Of a DNA stretch of 64,000 nt, positions 36,911-48,581 are shown in pieces. The stretch is from Acephala macrosclerotiorum (taxonomy: Eukaryota; Ascomycota; Leotiomycetes; Helotiales; Mollisiaceae). Position 1 is the stretch's first letter. Each line of letters starts with the position of its first letter. The DNA is taken from contig MU119226.1 in assembly GCA_014904845.1 (NCBI GenBank), positions 62,001-126,000 of the forward strand, in the 5' to 3' direction. The notes below the pieces were generated by a model, which did not search any database, was not told the DNA's origin, and was given only the letters and a program-made list of their open reading frames with translations. Both the position numbers and the translations under genes were made by a program.

Positions 36911-39900
36911 ATGACGACCGCAGAAATTTCCCACTGCATTGAGATTCCAGATCTTCCTTCGAAGACTGTGAAGGAGTTCATCCCGTACCTTGCGAAGCAT
37001 CCCGACACACCCATCGCCACCCTCATCGAGCCCTACAAGGCATTTGAATCAGAACTTCGCAAGGTCTATGCCCAGCAGCCTAACCACGAAGCTGTGAAGG
37101 ATGGCACTATCAACTTAGTACCCATCTTCAATGGCCACGAGCAGGAGCTGAAGGTCCGTGCCCGAGACTTGGACAAAGAAACCGATGATGAGAAGTCAAA
37201 GTAAGTTATCACGAATGTTCCCCATCATTGCTGACATTCTCGAGGTACATCATGTCCTTGAAGCTGGAGGATCGCAAGGCCAATAACACCCCTGCTATCG
37301 TCGGCTCCTTCAAGGACTTCCAGCAGAACTTTAACCTGTTCTCTGAATCAGCTCTCACGGATCTCGATTGGAATAATGTTGTGGCTGCCGGTTCTGCCGT
37401 CACTACCGCTTTGCTTCCCGTCCCTGAGAAGTGGGCTGAAAGCAAGAGAAGCATGAGAGAATACTACCATGAGCATCTCGCACCTGCCAGCGACGTCGAC
37501 CTCTTCTTGTACGGACTCAACGAGGAACAGGCCTTGGAGAAGATCAAGCAGATTGAGAAGAACATCAAGGATAGCATTCTTCACGAGACAACCACGATCA
37601 GGACTAAGAACGCCATTACGATCGCAAGCCAGTATCCAACTCGCCACATTCAAATCGTCTTGCGATTGTACGACTCGGTCTCGCAAATTATCACTGGATT
37701 TGACGTCGACTGTGCTTGTGCTGCTTACGATGGAAAACAAGTCTACGCCGCTCCACGAGCCATTGCTGCCTTTGTTACTCAATGCAACACCATTGATCTC
37801 ACTCGCCGTTCTCCATCTTACGAAAATCGTCTTTCCAAGTACAGCCATCGGGGCTTCGAAGTTCATTGGCCTCTTCTGGACCGTACTCGACTTGATCCTA
37901 CGATTTTCGAGCGCTCTTTCGGCCGAACCTAGGGTCTGGCACGACTTTTGATCCTTGAGAAACTCCCAAAGTCTGCTGACCGTGATTCCTACGGTAAGTG
38001 GTGATCGTTTGGTTTAGCTACCCTTGGAACATCCAGAACATGTCAATAGCTGACTTTCCAATCTTCTAGTGGATCAGCGTCGTGCAGAACGAGGTCGCCC
38101 TGAAATTCAACGTGGCTGGCGTCATCGATACAAGATGGGTGGCAACATCAAGGATCAAGAAGAAGACGAAGTCGCTGAATGGGTGGAGCAAGAAGAGGTT
38201 GCTTCCTACCACACGATGACTGTGCCATACGGACCGAAATACAGTGCCGCTAAAATCAACCGTTTGCTCTACGCCAAGGATCTTCTGCTCAACGCCGAAT
38301 GGAACCAGCCCGACGACCGCGAAGTATATCTCCATCGACATCCATGCTTCTTTGGCACTGCAGAGGAGGTACTTGAAGACTGCTGTGGCTACTGCCCGGT
38401 CCCGAAGACCGATGAAGAGCATGAAGTTGCCGAGGAAGAGAGCAAAACCTACATTTCTGGAAAACTCAAGTTCCTCATGGACGACCCAGGACGCCAGGAG
38501 ATTGGAAGCTTCAATCCTATCACCGACGACGAGTGGACAACGATGGCCTATGTTGGCGACACTGCAAGACTCTGCCAAGCCATTGTTGATGGCGATTTGG
38601 AGCACGTTGAGGATTGGTGCAGCCAGGAAGGTGTCGATGTCAATCGTCGTGATTATACGGGACGTACTCCTCTCCATCTTGCCACAATGGCTTCGACGCC
38701 TGAGATTGTTCAATGTTTGATCGACCATGGAGCAAGAATGATAGCTAGACTTGTCGATGGCAGAACCGCATTGCACATCGCAGCTGCTCGTGGTAATGCG
38801 AAGATGGTCAAGATGCTCATGGACCGAAGCTTAGCAAATGAAGAGGAAGAAGAGGAGAAGGATGAAGCTCGACGTACAGCCAAGAGAGCCGAGCGTGCTG
38901 CCAAAAAGAATGGTACCAACCAAATGGAGGAAGATGATAGTGATGCAAAGTCTGAAGCTTCAGAGATCACATTGGGAAGCGAGGAGGAGGATGAGAACGA
39001 TTCGATGGCTACGGGATCATTCGTCAAGATCGAGAAAGCGAAAGAATCTGCAGATGAAGGCGTGCCAGAAGACTCGGAGGAAGATCCTGATGTTTACGAA
39101 ATCGATGTCATTGCTTGGGACTACGGTCTTTCACCTCTTCATCTCGCAATCCTCAATGGACATCTCGACATTGTCGACCTTCTCGTTTCTGAGTACGGAG
39201 CGGATGTGCTTCTCCCTGTCAAGCTGATGGAGCCAGAGGACAGGCGCGCTCGTGGTGCAATCATGACCATCGTTCTTGCTATGTCACTTCCCACGGACAA
39301 AGCCAAAGATATGGTCAAACTCTTGCTGGAATTGGGTGCAACCTCTGCTCAGGCAGACATGAACCACTTCACCGCTCTCCATTATGTCGTTAGCCAGGAC
39401 CACCAAGATATCCTGGACGTTCTTTTGTCGAATGATCGACCCGTCGCTCTCAGTGTCTTGAACAATGTCAGCTCCCTTCAGTATCCTCATCAAGGCGACA
39501 CGCCACTCTCAACTTCGATCGAAAATGAGCACACAGACATGGTTGCGAAACTTCTTGCCCTTGGTGCAAAGCCCACCATTGAGTTTGACGAATGGGCCAA
39601 GAAGTACCTTGCCAACAACCAATGGGCGAAATCACAGGGGACGGATTATACCATGACTCAATACCGTGGTACTGTGATGCAACCAATTGTTTCCGCTGCT
39701 GTCAAGGAAATGGGAAAGAGCATTGAGGATCTGCTTGCACATGGCGCTGATCCATGCACTCTCGAGAAGCAAGCCTACAACGTCGTTCAAAACCCTCAAC
39801 ATGGCTACAACATTGCTGAAGCTGTGCTGGATATCGTTCAGAAGAAGCTTAAAGCTTTGCGAGAGTAAGTTTCCCTTCCTAAAATTTCCAGTTTTGTTGA

Positions 39901-42565
39901 GCAGGCTAACATTTTTCAGGTGGAATGAGCCAGCGCAGAGCATTCCAACGAAACCAGAGAAGCTCAGGGCCAAATCTTCCTACACTTACGGTCTCACAGA
40001 AGACACGTATCAATACTGGAGTGCCGCACAGGATTATGAGACCAGGAAGAAGTCGAATGACTTGGACTGGAAGAACTTTGAAGAGAAATCTAAGGCGCAG
40101 AAGTGCGATGATGGACTTGAGCAGAAGAAAACTGCCGTCGCCAAGCTCATCAAGGAACTTGAGAGTGCTGAGAAGGCATTGATCAAAGCTGGTGGCAAAA
40201 CCTTTGCAGAAATGCATCCCAAGATTCAGAAGCATCCCGGCCATGTTTCCACACCCTACCAGGCACCAGATCCCAAACCATATAAGACAACTTTCAACTT
40301 CAGAGATCCTGCTTTGAACGATATCAAGAAAGATGGCTACAAGCAACTCTTTGAGGCGGCTTGGAGCAACGACTTGGACAGGATCAAAGCCATCACTCTT
40401 GCTCCATGGACCTGGATGGATTCCAAGGTCAAGGAGCCTCCTCTCAGGGTTGCAATCCAAGACCAGAACGGTTTCAGTCCATTCTCGATCGCTGTACTTC
40501 GTGGTCATCGGGAGCTTGCAAAAAAAATTGTCGAAATTTGCGCCACGCAGTATCACAAGGACGACGGTGTGAGCACTCGTCAACGATGGAATATGCGTAC
40601 CTTTGCGGACAGTGATGATGAATCCGACAATGGCGAAGGTATTGCCCTCCCCTCTAACTATACAATGCGTTTTCGTCTCATGAGCCTTTACTAACACTAC
40701 CCAGATCTCCCCATCTTTTCTGAGCTCGTCAGCGACAAGTTCACAGTCGACAATCTCGGTGAAGTATCCAACATCGTGAAGAGCGACATCTTGCCACTCA
40801 CCATGATCGAATGGAACTGCGAGCCGTACAGAATCCTCGACCCTGAGCATAAGGACCGCGACTCCCAAATGCAACTCTTGGACAGTGCTATTCACACGGA
40901 TGATATGGGCTTGCTCAAGTTCGTTATTGAGCTTGGAACAGAGCAACAGGCATTACTTGCCCAAGAGGAGGACGACCAGAAATGTTATTCAGTCAGTCGA
41001 GGTGCCTTCTGGTTGGCTATCAGGCTGGGTCGAACTTCAATGTTAGCTGAGATGATCAAGGTAATTGTCTTCTTTGAAGTGTTTGGTGCATGCTGACGAT
41101 TTCAGGCTACCGGTGTCGGCATTCCTCTCAACGAATTGATCGAGAAGAGTGGTGTTGAAATGAAGACTAAACCAAGGTACTACCAGGGTCTCAGTGTAGG
41201 AGGGAAGAAACGAGCGGATTGGGCGCAGGCGCCTGGTGGCAATCATCAAGTCATCGAAGAGAAGATTCCACCTATGCTTCAAGCTGCTTATGCGGGATCT
41301 ATCGATTCCGTTGAGTGGTTCATGAGCGATGCACCTCTCAGACGATACAAGGAGTTTGCAGAAGCTAATAAGCACGACAAGCGAATCAAGACCCTGGAAG
41401 CATCTGGCAAGGGATTTGACAAGACCATCGGCACTTGGCTGAATGCGAAGAGTAGGGTCAAATCTCATCCCTTTTGAGTTGCACTAACGCCTTCTAGGTG
41501 AATTGGTCCTCCACTGTGCTATCTTGTACGACCCAAACACACCCAAGGATGCTCCAGCGGACATCTCTCTCATCAAACATCTCGTCTCTGCCGTGCCGGA
41601 GGCTCTTGAACAGAAGTCATCCGAAGGATGGACACCTCTGCAACTGGCTGTCATCAAGCAGCGCGTCCCCATCATCGAGTATCTCACTTCCATCGGCGCC
41701 AACCAGCGTCACCGCGACAAGATGGGCCGAAACATGCTTCATAGCATGCTACTATCAACTCAGATCTATGCCCAATATGGCTTCAGAAGATGGGGTAAGA
41801 CAGATCGCGAACGCCTACAGAAGATTCTCGCGCTTTTCGATAAGGAAGCACTCAAGGAAATGTTCCTGGAGAGATGCACGGATAGTCCTGGAGCTTTAAC
41901 ACCATTGGCATATTGGATGGCGAACAACGGTGGTTATAAGGGAAAGAAAGTCATTGACATTCTTTCCAAATACTCCACTGGAGAGGATTTAGAGATGGTC
42001 AATGGCGAAGGAGATTTGCCTTTGCATGTGGTACGTAATACCAAGTCTCAGATTCCTGAACACCTTCGATGCTCACCATGTTCAGGCAATCAAGAATTCC
42101 CTTGGCACCCAAACCGAATTCCTGCTGTCCCTGAACCCATCCCTTCTCTACCGCGAGAATGCCACCGGTCGCACCCCACTCGAAATGTCCTGCGACATCT
42201 ACATCGCCTCCCAAGTCGAGAACCCTCCCCAAGTCCACAAAGGCAACCAATGGACCCGCCACTACTACCCCGGACAAATCGACTACAACTCGGTCGTCCA
42301 GCGACAGTTAAGCAGCTTCATCCCCCAGAAAGGCAAGCCCGAGGAAAGCAAGAAGAGAACTTGGGAGATTTGTTGTGAAGTGGATGGGAGGTTGAAATCT
42401 GAGGGAGTGGATAGAAAGAGAAGATTGGTGAGTTTGTTTGAGGCGAATGAGGTTGCGAAGAGAGTTACGGCGATGAGAAGTCGGTATGGAGGACATCAGA
42501 TGGTGGTTAATGGGGGATTGGTGGATGGTGAGGGGAAGCCGGATGTTTTCAGTGAGTGGATGTAG
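36911..42565 (+). CDS. large ankyrin-repeat protein with nucleotidyltransferase-like N-terminus; one in-frame TAG
   Basis: Eight exons (36911-37200, 37245-37993, 38070-39864, 39920-40638, 40705-41060, 41106-41451, 41498-42030, 42086-42565) join in phase over 1,755 codons. Residues about 142-187 read AAGSAVTTALLP...SDVDLFLYGL, the Gly-Ser plus Asp-x-Asp pattern of a polymerase-beta-type nucleotidyltransferase; activity is unproven. Ankyrin repeats start near residue 550 (TGRTPLHLA, DGRTALHIAAARG, YGLSPLHLAILNGHLDIVDLL) and recur to the C-terminus, interrupted by an acidic insert (about 615-700). Codon 326 (37930-37932) is TAG, yet 1,429 further codons and six introns stay intact. If translated as written, the product is 325 residues. 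Readthrough, RNA editing, a recent nonsense mutation or a sequence error are all possible. Confidence 0.8.
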
Positions 42566-43421
42566 GCGGTGCAGGTGAAGACGTCTGATTTGCTTGCGGA
42601 GGACTTAAATTGCCGATATCACATCACTATTGTTCTGACTTTATAGCTTCAAGCTGAATACTGAGCTGAGCCGAATCAACTTTTGCAGACAGAGCTTGAT
42701 CCTGCGTGGTCTTGTTGGAGAGGGGTAGCTGCGTGTGTCTCGCTGAATGTTCCACTCAGCTTCGACCCACAAGCGTCGTTTGACTGCTTAAAATGTTGAA
42801 TAGTTTCTGGGTTGCCAGTGAGCCTCTTTGTTTGATGCGCTTTACGAAGATACTTGAGCATTTGCCACGTGTCCACTACGCAGTTTGTTGCATGTCAGAG
42901 CAAATGGTTGTACTAATAAGTTGCAGCTTGATATCAGACGAGGCGCTCGTGGCTGAGCAGTCTTCATTGTATACTTGCCTTTTTGCGTCGTGTAGGGCTG
43001 ATTCTGTGCTTGCTGGATCTGGAATTGGAGTCCGCAGAAGCTTGTCAATTTTCACGAAGGAGCGGCCCATTGTTTGAAGAGGCTTGGCAGGCAAATCTTG
43101 TTTGTGGCGTCGAAGACATATGTTTCCGAAACATACGCACCAGCAGCCGTTATTTTACGTGCGTTGCTAACGCCTCGGCCTAGCTGAAAAGCACTCATGC
43201 ATCTCAGCCGTATGTCTCAGGTTTCATGCTTGACTGAGTATATCTTCAGTGATATGCCGCATCGTCCCAGTCAACACATTTTATGGTTTTCCGCCGGCAT
43301 TTTCTTCGATTCTGTAGAGCTTGAATTGTACTCCTATCTTGTTCCTGCTCTTGGAAGCAAGCCTCACATTCCAGCGGCCCTGCCTTTGTCGCCCTTCCCG
43401 AAGTTCCTTTATACCATTACC
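42566..43421. other. intergenic stretch, no gene seen
   Basis: Short open frames on both strands lack motifs. I see no repeat with clear ends. Confidence 0.4.
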
Positions 43422-44567
43422 ATGGGCCAAGTCAACGATACAATGACATCAGAAGCCCCTAAGCAAGGAGTCTCAGTAACATAACTCTCAATGCCACCCA
43501 TCCTCGTCAGCACTCAAACGATGACCCCACAGATATCGTGGTCGAATGTACGGGCAGTCGGGATCTCTAGTATGAGACGACTTGGTACTACCACAACGAC
43601 GTCCCCAGCTTCCTGATCTGTCCTCATTGCTACACAACCCATATACGCTCCACTCAATTTACTAGTGACTTCACCCACTCCAAAAGAGCAGGCGGTCCAT
43701 CTTCAAAGTACAGGTTTAATACTTCAGGGATGTTGAATGAGTGGTAGCCCGAGGCTTTGGAATCCGGCATGCTTTCCTCGATACTCGAGACCATGGCAAA
43801 GCGACTCAGCGTTCCAGATTGCTGTCCGACAGGCGTAAAAGGCCCACCATCACTGGAGGAGTTGCGCTCCGAACATAATGGATGATTCCCAAGGACGTCA
43901 AATACGAGAACCTCACTGTCTGTATGGCGTGCTCTATGGATCATCTCGTAAGCACACCGTTCGCCACCCACTTTGTCGAGAATGACGAACCATCTATTCG
44001 GAATCAGACAGATCCCAATAGTGTCTGAACCTGTGCATTGTCTTTTCGATTTTTATGATGGGCCTGGGACATCTATGCCCTGAAAAACGAGTAGGCGACT
44101 TTCTTAGAGTGTGGTGCAAAGAGATTGAAACTTCAGCTACTAACTTGTGATGGCAAGGCAAGGAATAAATACCAATACACGTGGTACCAGCCTATCGATC
44201 CAGGACTGCAAGCTACTGCCATGTGCGAACCCTGTTTCTGGGATGAAGTCAAATTAACACCGCCGAAAATGCCGTAACGTCGCGGCACTCCTGGACGTGC
44301 TACTACAAGACAGACATGTGGTTGACATCTTTGAAGCTGGCCGTGGAGAAAGAGGACTTCTCAATATACCTCAAAGCTGGCCGTGCTTGCTTGAACTACA
44401 AAGGATGTGTGGTGGATGGCACGAAAGGCTCAACGTATAAAACTATCATTAGAGGCTGTGAGGACTTAGGGCATTTGCAATCGCTGCTTCTCCGCTATCA
44501 TCGTACCCCAACTCGAAACCTTCGATCCTCAAAGCGTCACAAAATTCTTCTAAGTCCTCAAGACTGA
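43422..44567 (+). pseudogene. decayed Cys-rich fungal protein with repeated WY...CxxCY/F modules
   Basis: Starting at MGQVNDTM, a possible 35-bp gap (GT...AG, 43476-43510) leads into HSNDDPTDIVVEC and TWYYHNDVPSFLICPHCY. A second module follows (KYRFNTSGMLNEW, stop, PEALESG...VPDCCPTG), then NKYQYTWYQPIDPG...MCEPCFWDEV and finally a module with EKEDFSIYLKAGRACLNYKGC and GCEDLG. These repeat a fungal pattern (WY...P.F..C..CY, then a Cys/Trp-rich helix) that I know from uncharacterised ascomycete proteins, often labelled integral membrane proteins. In-frame stops stand at 43568, 43745 and 43883, and at least two frame changes follow, near 44150 and 44270. The gene is dead but recent enough to read. 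Confidence 0.5.
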
Positions 44568-45553
44568 TCCTAATGCGCATCCGTACTGTTCGCTCTCTCT
44601 AAAAACTCATTGTTTTAAATTGAGACGCGTGAAACTCTCCGAAGTGCTGAACTTCCAACTTCTTTTGGAGAGACTAGACTGATCAAATTCGGTCAACATT
44701 TTGGAGACTAAGTTTCGCGAAACACAAATGGATTTTTCTGTTCACGGATATTTTCATATTGGGACTTTGTCCTTCGCTTGGGCAATGACTTCTTCTCTCG
44801 GCGGAAACCGTGCCCTCTATTTTGCAAAGTATTGTTTGATAATTTTCTTTTCATAGATAGTTCTTAATTCGATCATACTATCAAGTTTAAGCAAAATCCG
44901 TATTGGCACAGCGACTATTCAAATCCTATTCTCTATGACATGGCTTCTCGCAGGTTCCTCCCACTCATAGACATTCAAATGGCGACCAATTCGCAGTGCA
45001 TGCTGGCCAAAACCAACCTCAAGCACAAAGAAAGAAGGCGGGGTAATCCGCTCGCTTAAAACGACCCCTGACTTTACCGAGACCCACAAAACCGGCAAAT
45101 GACATAGAAAGAGACAAAGAGATCGGAACAAAGCTTCTCTCCTTGCCTTTGAGGGTCAAATGATAGTGTTTCATAAACCAAATTCACATTGTCTTCGAGT
45201 ATAATAGTAGTGGCGCATCAGTAGACATACTTCTTTCAAACTTTGTTCAATTTGATAATAAGAACAACGCTAACAACAATTCTACAATCAATGGTTCGAC
45301 CTCAAAGGTAGAACAATAACATTGTTACCAAAATGGAGAATCTAAAGGCAGTCTGATAAGCTAGTGAAACAACGTGCGTTCGATCTATTGAAGTATAAAC
45401 CTTTGCTCGCACCTTTTAGTGTTCCTCTCCCAACTGGATCTTCCCACCTTTTTGGCGCACCAATCAATCTTCCTATTTTCTGAAGCAATTGAGACTAGCG
45501 CCTTTGCAAATAATTCCGCCATCTCAGTACCAGTCATCTGAAACGTTGCAATT
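44568..45553. other. intergenic stretch with one copy of a dispersed 45-50 bp motif
   Basis: No gene is seen. The segment 45037-45081 matches 52113-52162 closely and is listed separately. The right part (about 45400-45553) is the probable promoter and leader of the membrane-protein gene. Confidence 0.4.
45037..45081 (+). repeat. dispersed short repeat, copy 1
   Basis: GGCGGGGTAATC, CGCTCGCTTA and CCCCTGA-TTT-CCGAG occur in the same order here and at 52113-52162, with a 5-bp length difference. The shared GCGGGG also fits the CreA consensus SYGGRG. It may be a transposon end or a shared regulatory module. Confidence 0.45.
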
Positions 45554-46654
45554 ATGGCAGAATCATCAGGACATATCTCAATGTCGAAAGATAAAGGACA
45601 ATTCTCAGAAGTCGATCTAACTGCTGGGCAGTCATCACAGACTGGCGCGAATGAGAAGGCCTCCGCTCCTCCATCTTCTCCACCAGGTTATCTAATAGGT
45701 GATTCATATGAGATGCGACCAGTTCCTCGTTCGACCAACCGTTTCCCGGCACCCCTTCCCACCGAGCCACCACAAGCCCACGCCAATTCCGAATCACCTT
45801 TCGACCTCAACTTCCACAAGCCACGAAGAGACATCAGAAACTACTTGTTCGGTGTCATCCTTTTTCTGGTCCTAGCCCTTGTCATCCTCTCAACTGTCGG
45901 CGGGATCGAGTTCTCGAAATTGCAAAAGCAATTGGGAGATCAGCCGAAGCCACAAAACACAACACTCTCGACCACGATATCAACCACGTTGTTCTCTACG
46001 TTTTCCACGATCGAGTCGACGACGCTCTCAACCACCGCTTCCACGACACTGTCCACGACCCTGTACTCGACGGAATCAACCACCCTCTTGAGCTTATCCA
46101 CATTTTCCACGACTGCATCGACGACTATCTCAACTACTACATCTATAACTCTATCATCGACGCTCGTGTCGTTACAGACTACCACTCTAACACCTGTAAC
46201 GTCAACGCTGGTCTCAACTCAAATTCAGTCTACCGCCATTCTTTCGATCTCGACCTTCCAAACCACCCTTCCAACAACCACCACCCAGCTAAGCACCGTC
46301 ACGCAAACAACTGTGTCCCTACTGCCCACAATCCAACCCACAGCCGTAGCCGTATGCTGGAAACTCCTCAGCAACATTTGCTCCAACACCACCTCGGTTC
46401 CTGCCGATCTGACAAGTAACGGATTCGGAGACTGTTCATCAATCTTTCGATTCTTCTACTGCGGTCTAATTGACCATTTTGAAACGATTGGTGACATGAT
46501 CATCCCCGCGGACTCATCGCCCATCTGTGGAGGGATGAAGGATTTTTGTGAGACCGAGGTTGCTGGTGTCAGGGCACGTGGCTTGTTGAATGGTACGAGC
46601 GCTTCTAGTAATTCGGATTCGACGAGATTGGTAAACAGGATTCGATTCAAATGA
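45554..46654 (+). CDS. Ser/Thr-rich single-pass membrane protein
   Basis: A single exon encodes 366 residues. A Pro/Ser-rich cytosolic head (1-96, no signal peptide) precedes one TM segment, YLFGVILFLVLALVILSTV (about 97-115). Then comes a long outer region of STT/TTST repeats (about 135-265), which would be heavily O-mannosylated. A C-terminal domain with six cysteines (CWKLLSNICSN, GDCSS, FFYCG, PICGG, DFCETE) ends the protein. The layout resembles fungal wall-stress or adhesion-type surface proteins in a type II orientation, but I recognise no named family. The repeat tract is written with varied codons, so it is not a recent DNA-level expansion. Confidence 0.65.
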   Translation: MAESSGHISMSKDKGQFSEVDLTAGQSSQTGANEKASAPPSSPPGYLIGDSYEMRPVPRSTNRFPAPLPTEPPQAHANSESPFDLNFHKPRRDIRNYLFGVILFLVLALVILSTVGGIEFSKLQKQLGDQPKPQNTTLSTTISTTLFSTFSTIESTTLSTTASTTLSTTLYSTESTTLLSLSTFSTTASTTISTTTSITLSSTLVSLQTTTLTPVTSTLVSTQIQSTAILSISTFQTTLPTTTTQLSTVTQTTVSLLPTIQPTAVAVCWKLLSNICSNTTSVPADLTSNGFGDCSSIFRFFYCGLIDHFETIGDMIIPADSSPICGGMKDFCETEVAGVRARGLLNGTSASSNSDSTRLVNRIRFK

Positions 46655-47100
46655 GAGTAGCAGAAAATTTTTAAGTTGATCTTCAAGACTGTAGCGCTGG
46701 CCACTGTGTTCCATCAAGCGAGTACAAATGCAAAAGAAAGAATTCAGGCTTGAAAATGGAAAAACTCAATTGTAGATCAATAATACTAGTAAATGAAAAC
46801 AATACTTACAAGACAACTTGCAAATTACGCTGCCTGACCCCATATTGACTACACGAAATTCTCGTGGTTTCAGCCCCGAGAGGCTTCGTTGCGATTCTAG
46901 GGAAATATCATCGCGCTATCATTTTTCGCCATCTTGGATGGTCTTTCTAAAATTGCCAATCGGGACCAATTATGCCCTTGTCTAGAAATCTTTCGTCAAT
47001 CGACTCTGCCTAAGTCACCCAACCAAGTCAGTCCTCTAGAATCCATCGCCAAGTTCGCCAATTACGCCAATACGCCCTTGTCCCCTAAACTTGTTCTTGC
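46655..47100. other. convergent intergenic stretch
   Basis: No gene is seen between the convergent membrane-protein and F-box-like genes. The imperfect repeat ATCGCCAACTTTGCCAAT / ATCGCCAAGTTCGCCAAT at about 47044-47130 encodes nothing obvious. Confidence 0.35.
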
Positions 47101-48581
47101 CTATGAGTCCATCGCCAACTTTGCCAATCTAGCTTCAAGCTTCTTCGCAGCCGTCTCTCTCCCTCTCTCCTCAGTCCTGTCTCTAACAATCTTCATCCAT
47201 CTTACAGATCCTCCCCATTCGTCCTCGTATTCCCAATTAGTGCGACATTCAGGCATCATGAAAGATTTGTATCCACCCAGGTTCAAAGCCTCCAAAGAAT
47301 CCAAGCCAGAAACCACTCTCTCAACCACTTTGTCGATCCGCTCATCATCTGTCTTTGCAGCATTGTTGTACGGATCCCAGTCCCAAAGATAACGCTCTCG
47401 ATCGCTCTTCTTGTCCTCCATATGTAAAGTGAGCACCCGAAGGTTTGGGCAAGTATTTTTCAGGACTGTGGTGAAGATAGGTAGTATCTGCGCAAAGCCG
47501 AGGGCAAAGGGCTTTATCTCCACATTTTCCATGTCCTCGTCAGGCTCGAAGTTGTAGAGTGTCTTCATGCATCCCTCGATCTCGATCTTGGTGAGGAGTG
47601 AGGTGTTGATTCGACCAATTCGGTTGAAAAAGTCGAGCATCGGATCTCTAGCCACGAACTTAGGTCGGAAGCCTGGTACGTTACGGTAGTGTTCATCGAT
47701 AATTCTACTGAACAGCATATCTAAGCTCTTTGAGAATTGGCTGCGTGTTTGACGAAGGTAACCTGGGATCTGACGGAGGTAGTGAGAAAGCTCATCAGGC
47801 TCGTGAGCGTGCCGGCTGTTCAAAGGTCGTCCAGAGCCAGTGATGAATGCAAAAGTGTTCTCGCTGTATAGGACTTGCGAACACTCCTCGTAGATCTGCT
47901 TGCAGACCCGCAACATGAAAATTGCCTCAAATCCTGGTAGGTGGACTTCAACGCGGTTGATGACTTGGGCTCCAGCCTCCCCATCATTACCCCGGCGAAC
48001 AACATCGCAGCCCACTTGTGTTCCATAATCATTGTTGTAGGTGAAGGGCAAGGACTTGTGTCCGCGATCAATGAGTTCAGTTTGGTTGTAGGTTGGCTCA
48101 GTAGGAATGGTAAGGGTCAAGGTGTTCGTTCTATTGTCCATATAGCTTGGCTCGTAGCTGCACCATGATCTTCCATTGCTCCAGTCATGTTTATTCTGCT
48201 GAGGAAGTTCGTTCCATTGGTATTGGTAGGCTTTGCAATTGCGCGATTCAAGAACGTAGTAGTGATCGCCGGCTTTACGATCAGTGTATTGTACCCAGTG
48301 GACGTAACCAGGCAGGATAGTTCCATGGCGGCGCAAGAGCAGTCTCCAGATTATGTCGCGAATGTCTATTGTTGGTGATTAGCTGACACTCATACACTCT
48401 TTTAGGCTCTTAGCTTACCTCGAGGGAGCTTGCGCAGAATGTTCTTTGCCTCGCGTTCTTTGAAAATTCTAGCTTCCTCTGCGAGCTTGAGGGCTTCCTT
48501 TGCTTCCTGCTCCTTGCGAATAATGGCTGCTGCAGTATCGCGGGACTCCTTTGTCGACAAAAGGGCCTTGCGATAGTCCAT
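47101..48581 (-). CDS. F-box/2EXR-like protein with N-terminal coiled coil
   Basis: Two exons, 48581-48419 and 48365-47101, give 475 residues. The first 50 residues are a charged helix (ALLSTKESRDTAAAIIRKEQ...) that probably forms a coiled coil. It is followed at the splice junction by KLPRDIRDIIWRLLLRR, the Leu-Pro...Ile-Arg...Ile-Trp pattern of fungal F-box-like/2EXR proteins. Further on, LRVCKQIYEECSQVLYSENTFAF is the typical second motif of this group. The C-terminal part ends in a Lys/Glu-rich helix. The role is unknown; F-box members act as ubiquitin-ligase adaptors. The start at 48581 lacks upstream in-frame Met competition of comparable quality. Confidence 0.7.

Noticed and set aside
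39906..40946. 346-codon reverse-strand open frame inside the ankyrin gene
   Set aside because: It spans the intron at 40639-40704 of the forward gene, whose exons are phase-consistent and carry ankyrin motifs; no domain is seen on the reverse strand.
43422..44567. Idea that A-to-I editing alone restores the Cys-rich gene
   Set aside because: All three stops could become Trp by editing, but the later modules need at least two frame changes that editing cannot supply.
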